NCBI RefSeq assembly: GCF_001659725.1 | Contig: NZ_CP015922.1 | Location: 868,001 to 932,000, forward strand | Direction: 5' to 3' | Source of the DNA: Polynucleobacter wuianus | GTDB lineage: Bacteria > Pseudomonadota > Gammaproteobacteria > Burkholderiales > Burkholderiaceae | Length of the DNA stretch: 64,000 nt | Part shown: positions 50,237 to 59,694 of the stretch, piece by piece | How the letters are laid out: each line of letters begins with the position of its first letter | Position numbering within the stretch: position 1 is the stretch's first letter | The notes under the pieces: generated by a model | The model's input: the letters and a program-made list of their open reading frames with translations, nothing else | Told to the model about the DNA's origin: nothing | Database searches by the model: none | Made by a program: the position numbers and the translations under genes

Positions 50237-52300
50237 ATGGCTCAGCCTTATGCGCCCTTACTCCAACAGATGCTGCTGGAGTTTCAAAATCAGCGTCTTG
50301 ATTCGGCTGAGCGTTTAGCGCGCTCTATACTACGCGTTAACTCCAAAGATCTTGTAGCCCTTCAAGTTCAAGGTCTATGCATGGCAATGCAAGGTCGTGT
50401 TGCAGAGTCAATTAAGCCTTTTGCATTAGCCGCAACCCTTGATTCAAAAAATACTGAAATACTGACGAATCTAGCAAAGGCGCAGCATCAAACCGAGTTT
50501 TATGCTGAAGCTGTAGCATCATTTGAGAAGCTTAATAAGTTAATTCCTAATAATGTGCAGGTATTAACTGATTTAGGAACTTCATATGCAAAAAATAGAC
50601 ACTACAAAAAGGCAGAGTTAGCTTTTGATAGGGCTATTCAACTAGATCCTAGCTATTTTCTGGCTTGGTCAAATAAGGGAAATCTCTTTGCTGACCAAGG
50701 ATATCCCGATAGCGCCATCAATTGTTTTGAGAAAGCGCTACAACTAAATCCAACTTATGCTGAAACATGGACTAATTACGGTAATGCTTTTTTTGATCTG
50801 GGTCGTTTTGATGAGGCATGTAAAGCTCATGATCAATCATTATTGTGTAATCCCGACTATGCGGAAGCATGGTTTAATAAGGGAAATTGCTTAATAGAGC
50901 TAAAGCAGGGAGAGTTAGCCTTGGAGAGTTATTCTAAGGCGTTTGAGCTTAAACAAAAGATTCCATTCTTAATTGGTCAGCTAATCAACTCGCTCGCTAC
51001 TCAGTGCAATTGGGAAAGCATCGAAGTTTTATTGCCAATCGCTTTAAAAGCAGTTAGCGAGAACAAGCCAGCTGTACCGCCTTTTATTTTGCTTCAAACA
51101 TCCGCTAACCTTGCATTGCAATATCAAGCGGCTCAAATATACCTTCGCGAACGCATACCATTTATTAATGACGCCACATTTGATCGTGTAAAAAAGTCTG
51201 GAAATCAAAAGATAAGGATTGGGTATTTCTCGTCTGACTTCAAAGAGCATCCCGTAGGCATCCTGATTGAAAACTTAATTAAGCTTCATGATCGATCCCG
51301 TTTTGAGATTTATGGATTCTTTTTAAGTAAAAAATCTGGGGATTTCCTTGAGAGTAGGCTGGTGGGATCCTTCGATAAGACATTTGATTTATTCGGCATT
51401 CATGATATTGAGGCTCAAAAGCAAGTTGTTGATCAGGGACTCGATATTGCCGTCGACTTAAATGGACATACTGCTGGCGCTAGAACAGGTTTATTCGCTA
51501 GAAAAATTGCCCCTCTGCAACTAAGTTATCTGGGCTATGCAGGCACGTCAGGCGCTAGCTTTTATGACTATTTAATCGCCGATCAAATTGTCATCCCAGA
51601 GTGGAATCAGAAGTTCTTTTCTGAAAAACTCGCCTATATGCCGAATTCTTTTTTTCCAGCAGATACCTTGCTTAGCCCCCAAGAATTTGGTCCGATTCCT
51701 ACGCGCGTAGACCAAGGCCTCCCTGCGGATGGCTTTATATTCGCAAGTTTCAATAATTCCTACAAAATAACCCAGCAAATTTTTACAATATGGATGAATT
51801 TACTCAAAAAAGTTTCTGGCAGCGTGCTTTGGTTATCAAAGCCTTCTGATTTAGCTATTCAAAATTTGCGAGAATATGCTCAAAAGTTAGGAGTCGACCC
51901 GAATAGATTGGTATTCGCCAAACTAGTTCCAGCAAGGATAGATCATTTAAGTCGGCTTCGCTTAGCAGATCTATTTTTGGATACTCCACACTTTAATGCG
52001 CATACTACTGCGGCTGATACTTTATGGGCTGGAGTACCCGTGTTGACACAGATTGGCGAGACCTTTGCGGGTAGGGTGGCCGCAAGTCAGTTGACGGCTC
52101 TGGGTATGGGTGAGTTGATTACAAAAACCCCAGAAGAGTATTTTGCTAAAGCGCTAGAACTAGCCAATGATCCACAGGCACTAATAGAGTTACGCAATAA
52201 ACAAGAAGCAAATCGATTCACGACACCATTGTTTAATACTAAGCAATACGTCAAAGATTTAGAGTCTTTATATAGCGATCTAATAGAGAAAAAATCTTAG
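50237..52300 (+). CDS. TPR protein with GT41 (O-GlcNAc transferase-like) domain
   Basis: 687 residues. The first 300 form tandem TPR units of about 34 residues, with clear repeats such as AELAFDRAIQLDPSYFLAWSN and SAINCFEKALQLNPTYAETWTN (each within one repeat). The rest is a GT41/SPINDLY domain: RIGYFSSDFKEHPVG, DIAVDLNGHTAGART, SYLGYAGTSG and DTPHFNAHTTAADTLWAGVPV. GT41 enzymes transfer sugars from nucleotide sugars to Ser/Thr; bacterial targets are mostly unknown. The gene looks richer in A and T than its neighbours and has no glycosylation partner beside it. It converges on dnaQ with 5 bases between stops. Confidence 0.85.
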   Translation: MAQPYAPLLQQMLLEFQNQRLDSAERLARSILRVNSKDLVALQVQGLCMAMQGRVAESIKPFALAATLDSKNTEILTNLAKAQHQTEFYAEAVASFEKLNKLIPNNVQVLTDLGTSYAKNRHYKKAELAFDRAIQLDPSYFLAWSNKGNLFADQGYPDSAINCFEKALQLNPTYAETWTNYGNAFFDLGRFDEACKAHDQSLLCNPDYAEAWFNKGNCLIELKQGELALESYSKAFELKQKIPFLIGQLINSLATQCNWESIEVLLPIALKAVSENKPAVPPFILLQTSANLALQYQAAQIYLRERIPFINDATFDRVKKSGNQKIRIGYFSSDFKEHPVGILIENLIKLHDRSRFEIYGFFLSKKSGDFLESRLVGSFDKTFDLFGIHDIEAQKQVVDQGLDIAVDLNGHTAGARTGLFARKIAPLQLSYLGYAGTSGASFYDYLIADQIVIPEWNQKFFSEKLAYMPNSFFPADTLLSPQEFGPIPTRVDQGLPADGFIFASFNNSYKITQQIFTIWMNLLKKVSGSVLWLSKPSDLAIQNLREYAQKLGVDPNRLVFAKLVPARIDHLSRLRLADLFLDTPHFNAHTTAADTLWAGVPVLTQIGETFAGRVAASQLTALGMGELITKTPEEYFAKALELANDPQALIELRNKQEANRFTTPLFNTKQYVKDLESLYSDLIEKKS

Positions 52301-52305
52301 TTACT

Positions 52306-53007
52306 TTAATTCGCTGGACTCCAAACTGAGTCTTTTTTGCTGGATTTAGCAATCTCTGCCAGAATCTTTTCATGTTGCTCAAGATCATCATTGCTGGCGG
52401 TCAAAACTTTTAGGCTTACTGGCAAAGCTTTTGCATGGCTATCTGAGTCTGCGCCTACGGTGTAATCAATTAAATCGATAGAGAGGTCCTCCTGACCTCG
52501 AGTCATCGCTATATAGACTTCAGCGAGAAGCTGGGCATCTAATAGCGCGCCGTGAAGGGTGCGATGTTCGTTGCTAATGCTAAAGCGATCGCAAAGAGCG
52601 TCTAAGGAGTTGCGCTTGCCTGGAAACATTTGTCGAGCATCTAGCAAGGTATCAATAATCTTCGATGCTAATCCTCTAAATGGAGGGCGCTTGAGAAGCG
52701 CAAATTCATTATCTAAAAAGCCTAAGTCGAAGGCCGCGTTATGAATGACAATCTCAGCGCCATCAACAAATTCAATGAGTTGCTCTACGATATTGCCAAA
52801 TAATGGCTTATCCGATAAAAACTCTCGGGATAAGCCGTGAACTGCAAAGGCACCCGCATCAATATCGCGCTCTGGATTGATGTAATAGTGAAAGGTGCGA
52901 TCCGTTAATCGTCGATCAATCACTTCAACACAACCAATTTCAATAATGCGATCACCCGTTGCCGGATTCAAGCCAGTGGTTTCAGTATCTAGAATAACTT
53001 GACGCAT
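52306..53007 (-). CDS. dnaQ: DNA polymerase III epsilon subunit (proofreading exonuclease)
   Basis: 3'-5' exonuclease of the replicative polymerase. The Exo I motif ILDTETTGL has Asp7 and Glu9, Exo II is HNAAFDLGFL, and Exo III is HGALLDAQLLAEVY. The C-terminal polymerase-binding tail is short. 233 residues, normal. Its start overlaps the stop of the upstream RND pump gene by one base (TGATG), so its translation may be coupled to that of an efflux pump. In E. coli dnaQ lies next to rnhA; here the RND pair separates them. Confidence 0.92.
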   Translation of the reverse strand: MRQVILDTETTGLNPATGDRIIEIGCVEVIDRRLTDRTFHYYINPERDIDAGAFAVHGLSREFLSDKPLFGNIVEQLIEFVDGAEIVIHNAAFDLGFLDNEFALLKRPPFRGLASKIIDTLLDARQMFPGKRNSLDALCDRFSISNEHRTLHGALLDAQLLAEVYIAMTRGQEDLSIDLIDYTVGADSDSHAKALPVSLKVLTASNDDLEQHEKILAEIAKSSKKDSVWSPAN

Positions 53008-56000
53008 CAGGTTCCCTCAAGTACGGAAGGTGGAATTTCCATGGGTCCATTGCCAGCATATTTATCTAGGTAGAGATAAATCACGGGGGTAATGATCAGG
53101 GTTACAAATTGAGAGAAGATTAATCCACCTGCAACGCTAATACCTAGGGGCTGACGTAATTCAGCACCAGCGCCAATACCAAACGCAATAGGTAGTGCAC
53201 CCATCAACGCAGCAAAGGTTGTCATCATGATTGGGCGGAAACGTAAGATGCAGGCTTCACGGATTGCTTTCTCAGGCGTCATGCCTTGGTTGCGTTGGGC
53301 ATCTAGCGCAAAGTCAATCATCAAAATCGCATTCTTTTTAACAATACCAATCAAAAGCAAAATACCTATCGATGCAACAATAGTTAATTCAAAGCCAAAG
53401 ATACGTAAAGAAAGAATTGCGCCAATGGCAGCTGACGGTAAGCCCGCCAAAATGGTAAGCGGGTGAATATAGCTCTCATAGAGAACGCCCAAAAGAATAT
53501 AGATCACACCTAAAGCGGCAAAGATTAATATCAACTGACCAGATTGATTGCTCTTAAAGACTGCAGCATCACCGCCATAGCTCGTGATGATGGAGGGTGG
53601 CAGGCCAATTTGCTTGGTGTATTCCTCAATCTTTTTTGTTGCATCACCCAAAAATACATCGGGAGCTAAGTTAAATGACAGTGTTACTGCTGGAATTTGT
53701 CCTTGATGGTTTACTGCCGTTGGACCAATGGTGCGCGTGAAGCTCGCTAAGCTAGATAGAGGGATTAATTTATCTGTTGCGCGGCCACGTACAAAAATCT
53801 TATTTAAATCAGTCTCAAACTGACGATCGTCCTCAGAGGCCTCAAGTATGACGTAGTAAGTATTTACAGGGGTATAAATGGTTGAAACTTGCTTCTCGCC
53901 GTAGGAAGAGTAAAGCGCAGTTCGAATATCAGAAATGGAAACGCCAGCACTTGCTGCTTTCTCGCGATTAATATCAATCTTGACGTTCAGGCCCTTTAAT
54001 TGAGAATCGCTAGTGACGTCGCGGAACATCGGATCAGCGCGCATTTTTTGCATGAGCTTATCAGCCCATTCATTAACGCCTTCAAATCCAACGCTTTGTA
54101 AAATGAATTGATAGCGAGATTTGCTATTTTTGCCGCCAAGTTGTAAGTTCTGAACAGGACGCATATAAACCTGTAGACCTGGCAGCTCTTTAAATTTAGC
54201 GCGTAGACCTTCCATGACCTTAGACATCTTCTGGCGATCGGCTTTGTCTTTCAAAATAATAAAAATACGGCCAGTATTGGTCCCAGAGCTAGCGCCACCA
54301 CCAACAACCGAGATCGAGCTGGCAACGTTAGGGTCAGTATTTACAAGTTCTGCAGCTTTATCCTGCAATTCCAGCATCGCTTTAAAGGAAATATCTTCCG
54401 ACGCTTCAGTAGTTGCCTGAATTTGTCCAATATCTTCTTCAGGGAAGAAGCCTTTTGGACTATTGACGAACAAAATAATAGTAATTACAAAAGTTGATGC
54501 CGCTCCCCATAGGACTTTCTTGCGATTTTGTAATGCAAGATCCAAGTAGTAGACATAAGTCCTTAGCATCCAATCAAATACTCGATCAAATTTCTTATTA
54601 ATTGCGTATTCTTTGGCATGCTGGCCTGGCTTTGGCAAAAAACGACTGCAAAGCATGGGAACAACTGTTAAAGAAACAATTGCTGATACCAGGATAGAAA
54701 GGGAAACAACGACCGCAAATTCTCTAAACAGTAGACCAATAGGGCCAGCCATAAAGAAGAGTGGAATAAAGACTGCTACCAATGAAATAGAAATGGAGAT
54801 GATGGTGAAGCCAACTTCTTTGCTGCCTTTTAGAGAGGCTTTCAGTGGATCCATGCCTTCTTCAACATAGCGCATAATGTTTTCTAGCACCACAATCGCA
54901 TCGTCAACGACGAGACCAACAGCCAAAGTAATGCCCAGCAAGGAAATATTGTCTAGGCTGTAACCCAAAAAATACAACAAGAAGAAAGCGCCAATCAAAG
55001 AGATTGGCAAGCTAATTGAGGGAATAACGGTGGCTGATACGTGCTTTAAGAACAAGAATATTACGAGCACAACTAAGAGAACTGTTAGTGCCAATGTGTA
55101 ATTAACATCATGAATTGCTTCAATAATCGATAGAGAGCGATCATTTAAGAGTTGAAGCTTGACCGATTCAGGCATTTGTTTTTGAAGCTCTGGTAACAAT
55201 TGTTTAACAGACTTCACCACTTCAACTGTATTTGCGCTAGGCTGACGCAAAATGGCAATCGCAATTGAGCGCTCTCCATTGGCTGTTGCTAAAGTTTTAA
55301 CATCCTCATAACTCTCTGTGACCTCGGCAATGTCTTTGAGGTAGATCGGTAAGCCATTCTTCTGGCTAATGATCAAATTACCAAATTCTTCTGGTCGAAC
55401 TAATTGCGGGTTCGCATAAATGGTGATGGCTTGGCGGGGCCCATCAAGCAAGCCTACTGGACTATTAGCATTGGCCTTATTGATCGCAATTGCCACATCA
55501 TCCATTGTGAGATTGCGATTTGCTAGCGCATCAGGATGAGCGCGCACACGCACGGCATAACGCTTCGCACCGTAAACCAATACCTGTGCAACGCCACTAA
55601 TCGTAGAAATATTTGGCGAGAGAAGGTTCTCTGCATAGGCATTGAGGTCAGAAAGGTTGACCGAGGGAGAGCTAAGACGAACAACTAGTACAGGTGTATC
55701 AGCAGGGTTCACCTTACGATAAGACGGGGGAATCGTCATCTCGATAGGCAAACGCTTTTGTGCGCGTAATAGCGCTGCTTGAACGTCAACAGCTGCCTTA
55801 TCAATATCTCGATCATTATTGAACTCAAGGGTAATGCTGGTGCTACCTAAAAAGTTCGTTGAGCTAATAACGGTAATGCCGTCAATGGTCGAAAATTCTT
55901 TTTCCAGTGGAAGCGCTACAGACGCAGCCATATTTTCAGGTGAAGCTCCTGGCAAGGACGCGCTGACAGAAATAATCGGTGAATTAAAACTAGGAAGGGC

Positions 56001-56105
56001 GGCTACCGGAATTTTTAAATAGGCAACTGTGCCGGCAATGACGGTTGCTACGGATAGCAACACGGTCATCACTGGCCGCCGAATACATAACTCGGATAGC
56101 GTCAT
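53007..56105 (-). CDS. RND efflux pump, inner-membrane transporter (HAE1, MdtC-like)
   Basis: Proton-driven exporter of the RND superfamily, 1032 residues, 12 membrane spans and two large periplasmic loops. The N-terminus IRRPVMTVLLSVATV and the downstream VSASLPGASPENMAASVA and AQKRLPIEMTIPPSYRKVNP resemble MdtB/MdtC. The proton-relay Asp pair lies in TLAVGLVVDDAIVVLENI. Substrates unknown. It overlaps the adaptor gene by 4 bases (ATGA). No TolC-type outer-membrane gene is nearby, so the pair probably uses a shared TolC-like channel. Confidence 0.92.
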   Translation of the reverse strand: MTLSELCIRRPVMTVLLSVATVIAGTVAYLKIPVAALPSFNSPIISVSASLPGASPENMAASVALPLEKEFSTIDGITVISSTNFLGSTSITLEFNNDRDIDKAAVDVQAALLRAQKRLPIEMTIPPSYRKVNPADTPVLVVRLSSPSVNLSDLNAYAENLLSPNISTISGVAQVLVYGAKRYAVRVRAHPDALANRNLTMDDVAIAINKANANSPVGLLDGPRQAITIYANPQLVRPEEFGNLIISQKNGLPIYLKDIAEVTESYEDVKTLATANGERSIAIAILRQPSANTVEVVKSVKQLLPELQKQMPESVKLQLLNDRSLSIIEAIHDVNYTLALTVLLVVLVIFLFLKHVSATVIPSISLPISLIGAFFLLYFLGYSLDNISLLGITLAVGLVVDDAIVVLENIMRYVEEGMDPLKASLKGSKEVGFTIISISISLVAVFIPLFFMAGPIGLLFREFAVVVSLSILVSAIVSLTVVPMLCSRFLPKPGQHAKEYAINKKFDRVFDWMLRTYVYYLDLALQNRKKVLWGAASTFVITIILFVNSPKGFFPEEDIGQIQATTEASEDISFKAMLELQDKAAELVNTDPNVASSISVVGGGASSGTNTGRIFIILKDKADRQKMSKVMEGLRAKFKELPGLQVYMRPVQNLQLGGKNSKSRYQFILQSVGFEGVNEWADKLMQKMRADPMFRDVTSDSQLKGLNVKIDINREKAASAGVSISDIRTALYSSYGEKQVSTIYTPVNTYYVILEASEDDRQFETDLNKIFVRGRATDKLIPLSSLASFTRTIGPTAVNHQGQIPAVTLSFNLAPDVFLGDATKKIEEYTKQIGLPPSIITSYGGDAAVFKSNQSGQLILIFAALGVIYILLGVLYESYIHPLTILAGLPSAAIGAILSLRIFGFELTIVASIGILLLIGIVKKNAILMIDFALDAQRNQGMTPEKAIREACILRFRPIMMTTFAALMGALPIAFGIGAGAELRQPLGISVAGGLIFSQFVTLIITPVIYLYLDKYAGNGPMEIPPSVLEGT

Positions 56106-57472
56106 TTTTTGTCTGTAGTGCTTGGAGTAGCTGGAGGTGTAGCCGATGCAGCAGGCTGCGCTGGTGCAGTCGGTGCTGGAGAAGGAGGCGATTCTGCTTT
56201 AGGCGCTGCTTTATCACTAGACTTCGCCTCACGTGTTTTGCCACCTGGACGAAGGTTTTGCTTTCCTTCTACAACCACCTTATCACCCGCTTGAATGCCG
56301 GTGATTACAGATGAGCCTTGATAGTCGTAAACCACCTTGACTGGTGCTAGGCTGGCTTTGCCTTCTTTATCCAAGGTGAAGACAAATTTACCACGAGGAT
56401 TGATGACTACTGCCTGAGATGGTACAGATAGAGCATCTTTTAAATCACTGGCAACCAAAGATACACGAGCAAATTGACCTGGGAGTAATGTCATGGAGTC
56501 ATTCGGAATTTGCGCTTTAACTCGGACAGCTGCAATGGATGGATCCACTTGGTTGTCTACAACTAATACGGTACCTTCATAGACCTTTTTACTAGAATCA
56601 CCAACAGTGACTTTGACTTTTAATGGCTCACCATCCAACTGATTTTCGAGCAGGGTTGGAATATCCTTTTCCGGAATCACAAACTGCACATTGATTGGAT
56701 TTAACTGAGTGATCGTCACCATCGATCCAACACTGGAGGTTGCGGTTGAGCTAGTTGCGGTAGTGACTACGTTGCTGGCTTGAACCAGTGAGCCAGGGAA
56801 CACGTTAACAATGCCTGCACGGCCATCAATCGGTGAGCGGATGTAGTCAAATGAGAGTTGCACTTCGGCGGCTTTGGCGGCTGCTTGGGCTGATTTGGCA
56901 TTGGCCAGGGAAGTCTCCAGTCCTGCCTTGGAAATGAAGTTCTTGGCTACCAACTCCTTGGCGCGTAAATATTGCTTTTGAGCATCATCGGCTAAAGCCT
57001 TAAGCTTTTCGTAATTAGCTTTGTCATTACGGTCATCCAGTGTGAACAGAAGATCGCCAGCTTTGACTTCTTGCCCATCCTTGATATTGATCTTGGCAAC
57101 CGTGTTGGTAACCATAGGACGAATATCAACAATGCTATTTGAAATGATCGTTCCAGTAGCTTCAATAATGAGCGGTACATCTTTCTTCTCAACGATGACA
57201 GTTGTCACGGTTACTGGACCACCAGCTTTATCTGATGCTGGGAAAAAATAGTCATAGGCTTTGGATGCTGCGTAAAGCACGATGATGACCAGTAAGATGC
57301 GCCATTTAAATTTCACAACAAAAGCTTTGATTGTTGCGACATCGAGCTGTTTTAACTTGCTGACTTGAGGAGATGCTTTTTGCCAAAGTGCACACAAACG
57401 CGCTTTGCCAACATTCTTAAGTTGGCCTAACTTGGCGACTAACTGATCGAGAGAAGATTCTATTTTTGACAC
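56102..57472 (-). CDS. RND efflux periplasmic adaptor (membrane fusion protein)
   Basis: 456 residues. An N-terminal cytoplasmic stretch of about 56 residues precedes a transmembrane anchor (about 57-75). Then follow the barrel-sandwich (lipoyl) half VDIRPMVTNTVAKINIKDGQ, an alpha-hairpin, the second lipoyl half DYIRSPIDGRAGIVNVFPG, a beta-barrel and a membrane-proximal domain. The tail (about 420-456) is Ala/Pro/Ser/Thr-rich. The start is GTG. The long N-terminus is unusual among adaptors, most of which start near the anchor or lipobox. Confidence 0.9.
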   Translation of the reverse strand: MSKIESSLDQLVAKLGQLKNVGKARLCALWQKASPQVSKLKQLDVATIKAFVVKFKWRILLVIIVLYAASKAYDYFFPASDKAGGPVTVTTVIVEKKDVPLIIEATGTIISNSIVDIRPMVTNTVAKINIKDGQEVKAGDLLFTLDDRNDKANYEKLKALADDAQKQYLRAKELVAKNFISKAGLETSLANAKSAQAAAKAAEVQLSFDYIRSPIDGRAGIVNVFPGSLVQASNVVTTATSSTATSSVGSMVTITQLNPINVQFVIPEKDIPTLLENQLDGEPLKVKVTVGDSSKKVYEGTVLVVDNQVDPSIAAVRVKAQIPNDSMTLLPGQFARVSLVASDLKDALSVPSQAVVINPRGKFVFTLDKEGKASLAPVKVVYDYQGSSVITGIQAGDKVVVEGKQNLRPGGKTREAKSSDKAAPKAESPPSPAPTAPAQPAASATPPATPSTTDKK

Positions 57473-57585
57473 AGTCTCGTTTTTTCTAAGTTTTTTATAG
57501 TTTAAATGCGGTTTCTAGCTGCCTTAAAGCTTGCCCATTCTCTCATAAGCAGGCTTAAATAGTGCTTGGATGAGGCTTATGGGCT

Positions 57586-58050
57586 CTAGGGTAAAAATTC
57601 CTCAACCCCTTTGTTGGCAAGCTGGTCTGCCAGTTCGTTGCCTGGATGGCCATTATGACCGCGCACCCAATGCCAAGAAATCTCATGATCTGGCAGCAGG
57701 GCATCCAATTCTTGCCATAAATCCGCGTTTTTAACGGGATCCTTGCTGGCCGTTTTCCACCCCCGTTTTTTCCAGCCCTCAAGCCACTCGGTTACTCCTT
57801 TTTGGACATATTGAGAGTCTGTCCAAAGCTCAACTGAGCTTCTTTGCTTTAGTGCCTTAAGGGCAAAGATGACTGCACTGATTTCCATTCGATTATTGGT
57901 AGTGAGTTTTTCACCACCATGGATGTGTTTCTCATGATTGCCTGAGCGCAAAACTGCGCCCCAACCACCGGGGCCTGGATTACCTTTACATGCACCATCG
58001 GTGTAAATGACGATATGGGGTGGATGGTGGGTGGGTTTGTGGTGGGTCAT
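57586..58050 (-). CDS. rnhA: Ribonuclease HI
   Basis: Cuts RNA in RNA-DNA hybrids. All catalytic residues are present: Asp18 ([14 protein letters not shown]), Glu56 (NRMEISAV), Asp78 (WTDSQYV), His132 and Asp142 ([15 protein letters not shown]). 154 residues, with an N-terminal extension of about 8 residues ([12 protein letters not shown], His/Pro-rich) compared with E. coli. It follows the yafS-like gene by 9 bases. Between its stop and the adaptor gene an inverted repeat CATAAGC/GCTTATG (57544-57581) lacks a T tract. Confidence 0.95.
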   Translation of the reverse strand: MTHHKPTHHPPHIVIYTDGACKGNPGPGGWGAVLRSGNHEKHIHGGEKLTTNNRMEISAVIFALKALKQRSSVELWTDSQYVQKGVTEWLEGWKKRGWKTASKDPVKNADLWQELDALLPDHEISWHWVRGHNGHPGNELADQLANKGVEEFLP

Positions 58051-58059
58051 CTCAGTAAT

Positions 58060-58878
58060 TTACTGCTTCTGTCTATTCTTTAAAGAATCACGCAATTGAT
58101 TGCGCTCTGCAGCAGGACTGAGTTGTGTAATGGCTGGTATCCGAACAGGCTGAACCTGGCCAATAAGGCGTATCCCTTTATGGCGCTTAATTGCTGATAC
58201 TAGGAAGACCGCCCCAAATATCGGCCACCAACGGTTGCCCATGGATTCTAAGAAGTCCATCCTAGCCATAGAGGATTCACCATGAAGGGGAAGCTTGTAA
58301 CAACCAAAGTTGCCGCGATCAAGTGAGTAATTTAAAAGTTGTAACCAGTCTTTCACGCGAATTAGGCTAATAAACTGACCATCTCTTGGAAGGTAAGGAT
58401 TGCCAATTAATCTACTGAGATATTGCCTAGCACCCCATAAGCTTGCGGGATTAAATCCAGAGATCACAAGGCGACCTTCAGGGCGTAGAATGCGATCGAC
58501 CTCACGCAAGATTTGGTGTGGATCTGCTGCAAACTCTAAAACGTGAGGCAGTACGACTAGATCAAGGCTCTCATTGGCAAAAGGAAGTTCTGAGGTATTT
58601 CCTTCTATCAAATGCCACTGGAATCTTGACGCATATTCACGACTGTCATTTGCATGCATTAATAGCGCCTGCAAAGGCATACGATTTTCACTCAGAGCAT
58701 TCATTTGCGGTAGACCAATTTGTAGCGCATGAAAGCCAAATACATCGGCCACAATTTGATCAAAGCACTTTTGCTCCCAGCGCAGTACATATTGGCCAGG
58801 AGGCGACTGGAGCCATTTCTCCCAGGAGCTCCAAGGAGGTGCAGGCGTCTGTGAGGGGATGGGTGGGGTTGGTATCAT
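58060..58878 (-). CDS. YafS-like methyltransferase-fold protein
   Basis: 272 residues, Methyltransf_11-like. Later motifs are good: SFANESLDLVV-type post-motif region (LPFANESLDLVVLPHVLEFA) at about 98-117, then HQILREVDRILRPEGRLVIS. The glycine-rich SAM motif I is not canonical: the expected place reads ALQIGLPQMNAL. It lies divergent from gloB and upstream of rnhA, as E. coli yafS does. It may be a diverged or inactive methyltransferase; substrate unknown. Confidence 0.78.
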   Translation of the reverse strand: MIPTPPIPSQTPAPPWSSWEKWLQSPPGQYVLRWEQKCFDQIVADVFGFHALQIGLPQMNALSENRMPLQALLMHANDSREYASRFQWHLIEGNTSELPFANESLDLVVLPHVLEFAADPHQILREVDRILRPEGRLVISGFNPASLWGARQYLSRLIGNPYLPRDGQFISLIRVKDWLQLLNYSLDRGNFGCYKLPLHGESSMARMDFLESMGNRWWPIFGAVFLVSAIKRHKGIRLIGQVQPVRIPAITQLSPAAERNQLRDSLKNRQKQ

Positions 58879-58884
58879 CGGTCT

Positions 58885-59694
58885 ATGGATAAGAATACTT
58901 TATTGCAAGTTTGGCCGATTCCGGCCTTTGATGACAACTACATCTGGTGTATCCACGATGGAAAGTCTGCTTTAGTGGTTGATCCAGGTGATTCTGCACC
59001 TGTTTTGGAGTATCTCGAACAGGCTCACCTCAAATTAAAGGGGATCTTGATTACCCATCATCATGCAGATCACACCGGCGGCATTTTGAACCTATTAAAT
59101 TCACTGGGTCCAAAGATTCCGGTATACGGTCCTGTTGGCGACAATATTCCAGGGCGAACAGTAGTCGCTATGGAGGGCGATAAGATCGAGATCGACTTTC
59201 CGCGCATCAGTCTTAAAGTTTTTGAAGTGCCAGGCCATACATTAAGTCACATTGCTTATTTTGCAAACATGCAAGCCAATGTTGTCGAACCCATGCTGTT
59301 TTGTGGTGACACCTTATTTGCTTCAGGCTGTGGACGCTTATTTGAGGGGACGCCTACTCAAATGACGCAGTCACTCGCGAAGTTTGCAGCCTTGCCAAAA
59401 AATACATTGGTGTATTGCACTCATGAATACACGCTTTCCAATATTCGCTTTGCACTTGCCGTTGAACCGAACAACGTCAATTTAATTTCATGGTCGGAGC
59501 GAGCCCAAGAGCTAAGACAAAAGGGCTTGCCAACGCTACCAACAACGATCGGACAAGAGCTCCAAGTCAATCCTTTTATGCGTAGCGATCAAGCAGAAGT
59601 GATTGCATCAGCCAAATCAGTATCTAACCAAGCAGATCTACCAAGCCCAGCCCATGTCCTTGCTACTATCCGCGCCTGGAAAGACCGATTCTGA
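58885..59694 (+). CDS. gloB: Hydroxyacylglutathione hydrolase (glyoxalase II)
   Basis: Hydrolyses S-D-lactoylglutathione in methylglyoxal detoxification. Metallo-beta-lactamase fold with the metal motif THHHADHTGG (residues 57-66), the later ligands in VPGHTLSHIAY and FCGDTLFASGCGRLFEGT, and THEYTLSN. 269 residues. The C-terminal substrate-binding helices are present. It is divergent from the yafS-like gene with 6 bases between starts, and its stop overlaps the mltD start by one base. Confidence 0.94.
   Translation: MDKNTLLQVWPIPAFDDNYIWCIHDGKSALVVDPGDSAPVLEYLEQAHLKLKGILITHHHADHTGGILNLLNSLGPKIPVYGPVGDNIPGRTVVAMEGDKIEIDFPRISLKVFEVPGHTLSHIAYFANMQANVVEPMLFCGDTLFASGCGRLFEGTPTQMTQSLAKFAALPKNTLVYCTHEYTLSNIRFALAVEPNNVNLISWSERAQELRQKGLPTLPTTIGQELQVNPFMRSDQAEVIASAKSVSNQADLPSPAHVLATIRAWKDRF

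Noticed and set aside
57544..57581. CATAAGC/GCTTATG inverted repeat as the rnhA terminator
   Set aside because: Loop of 24 bases and no T tract on the transcribed strand; too weak to call.
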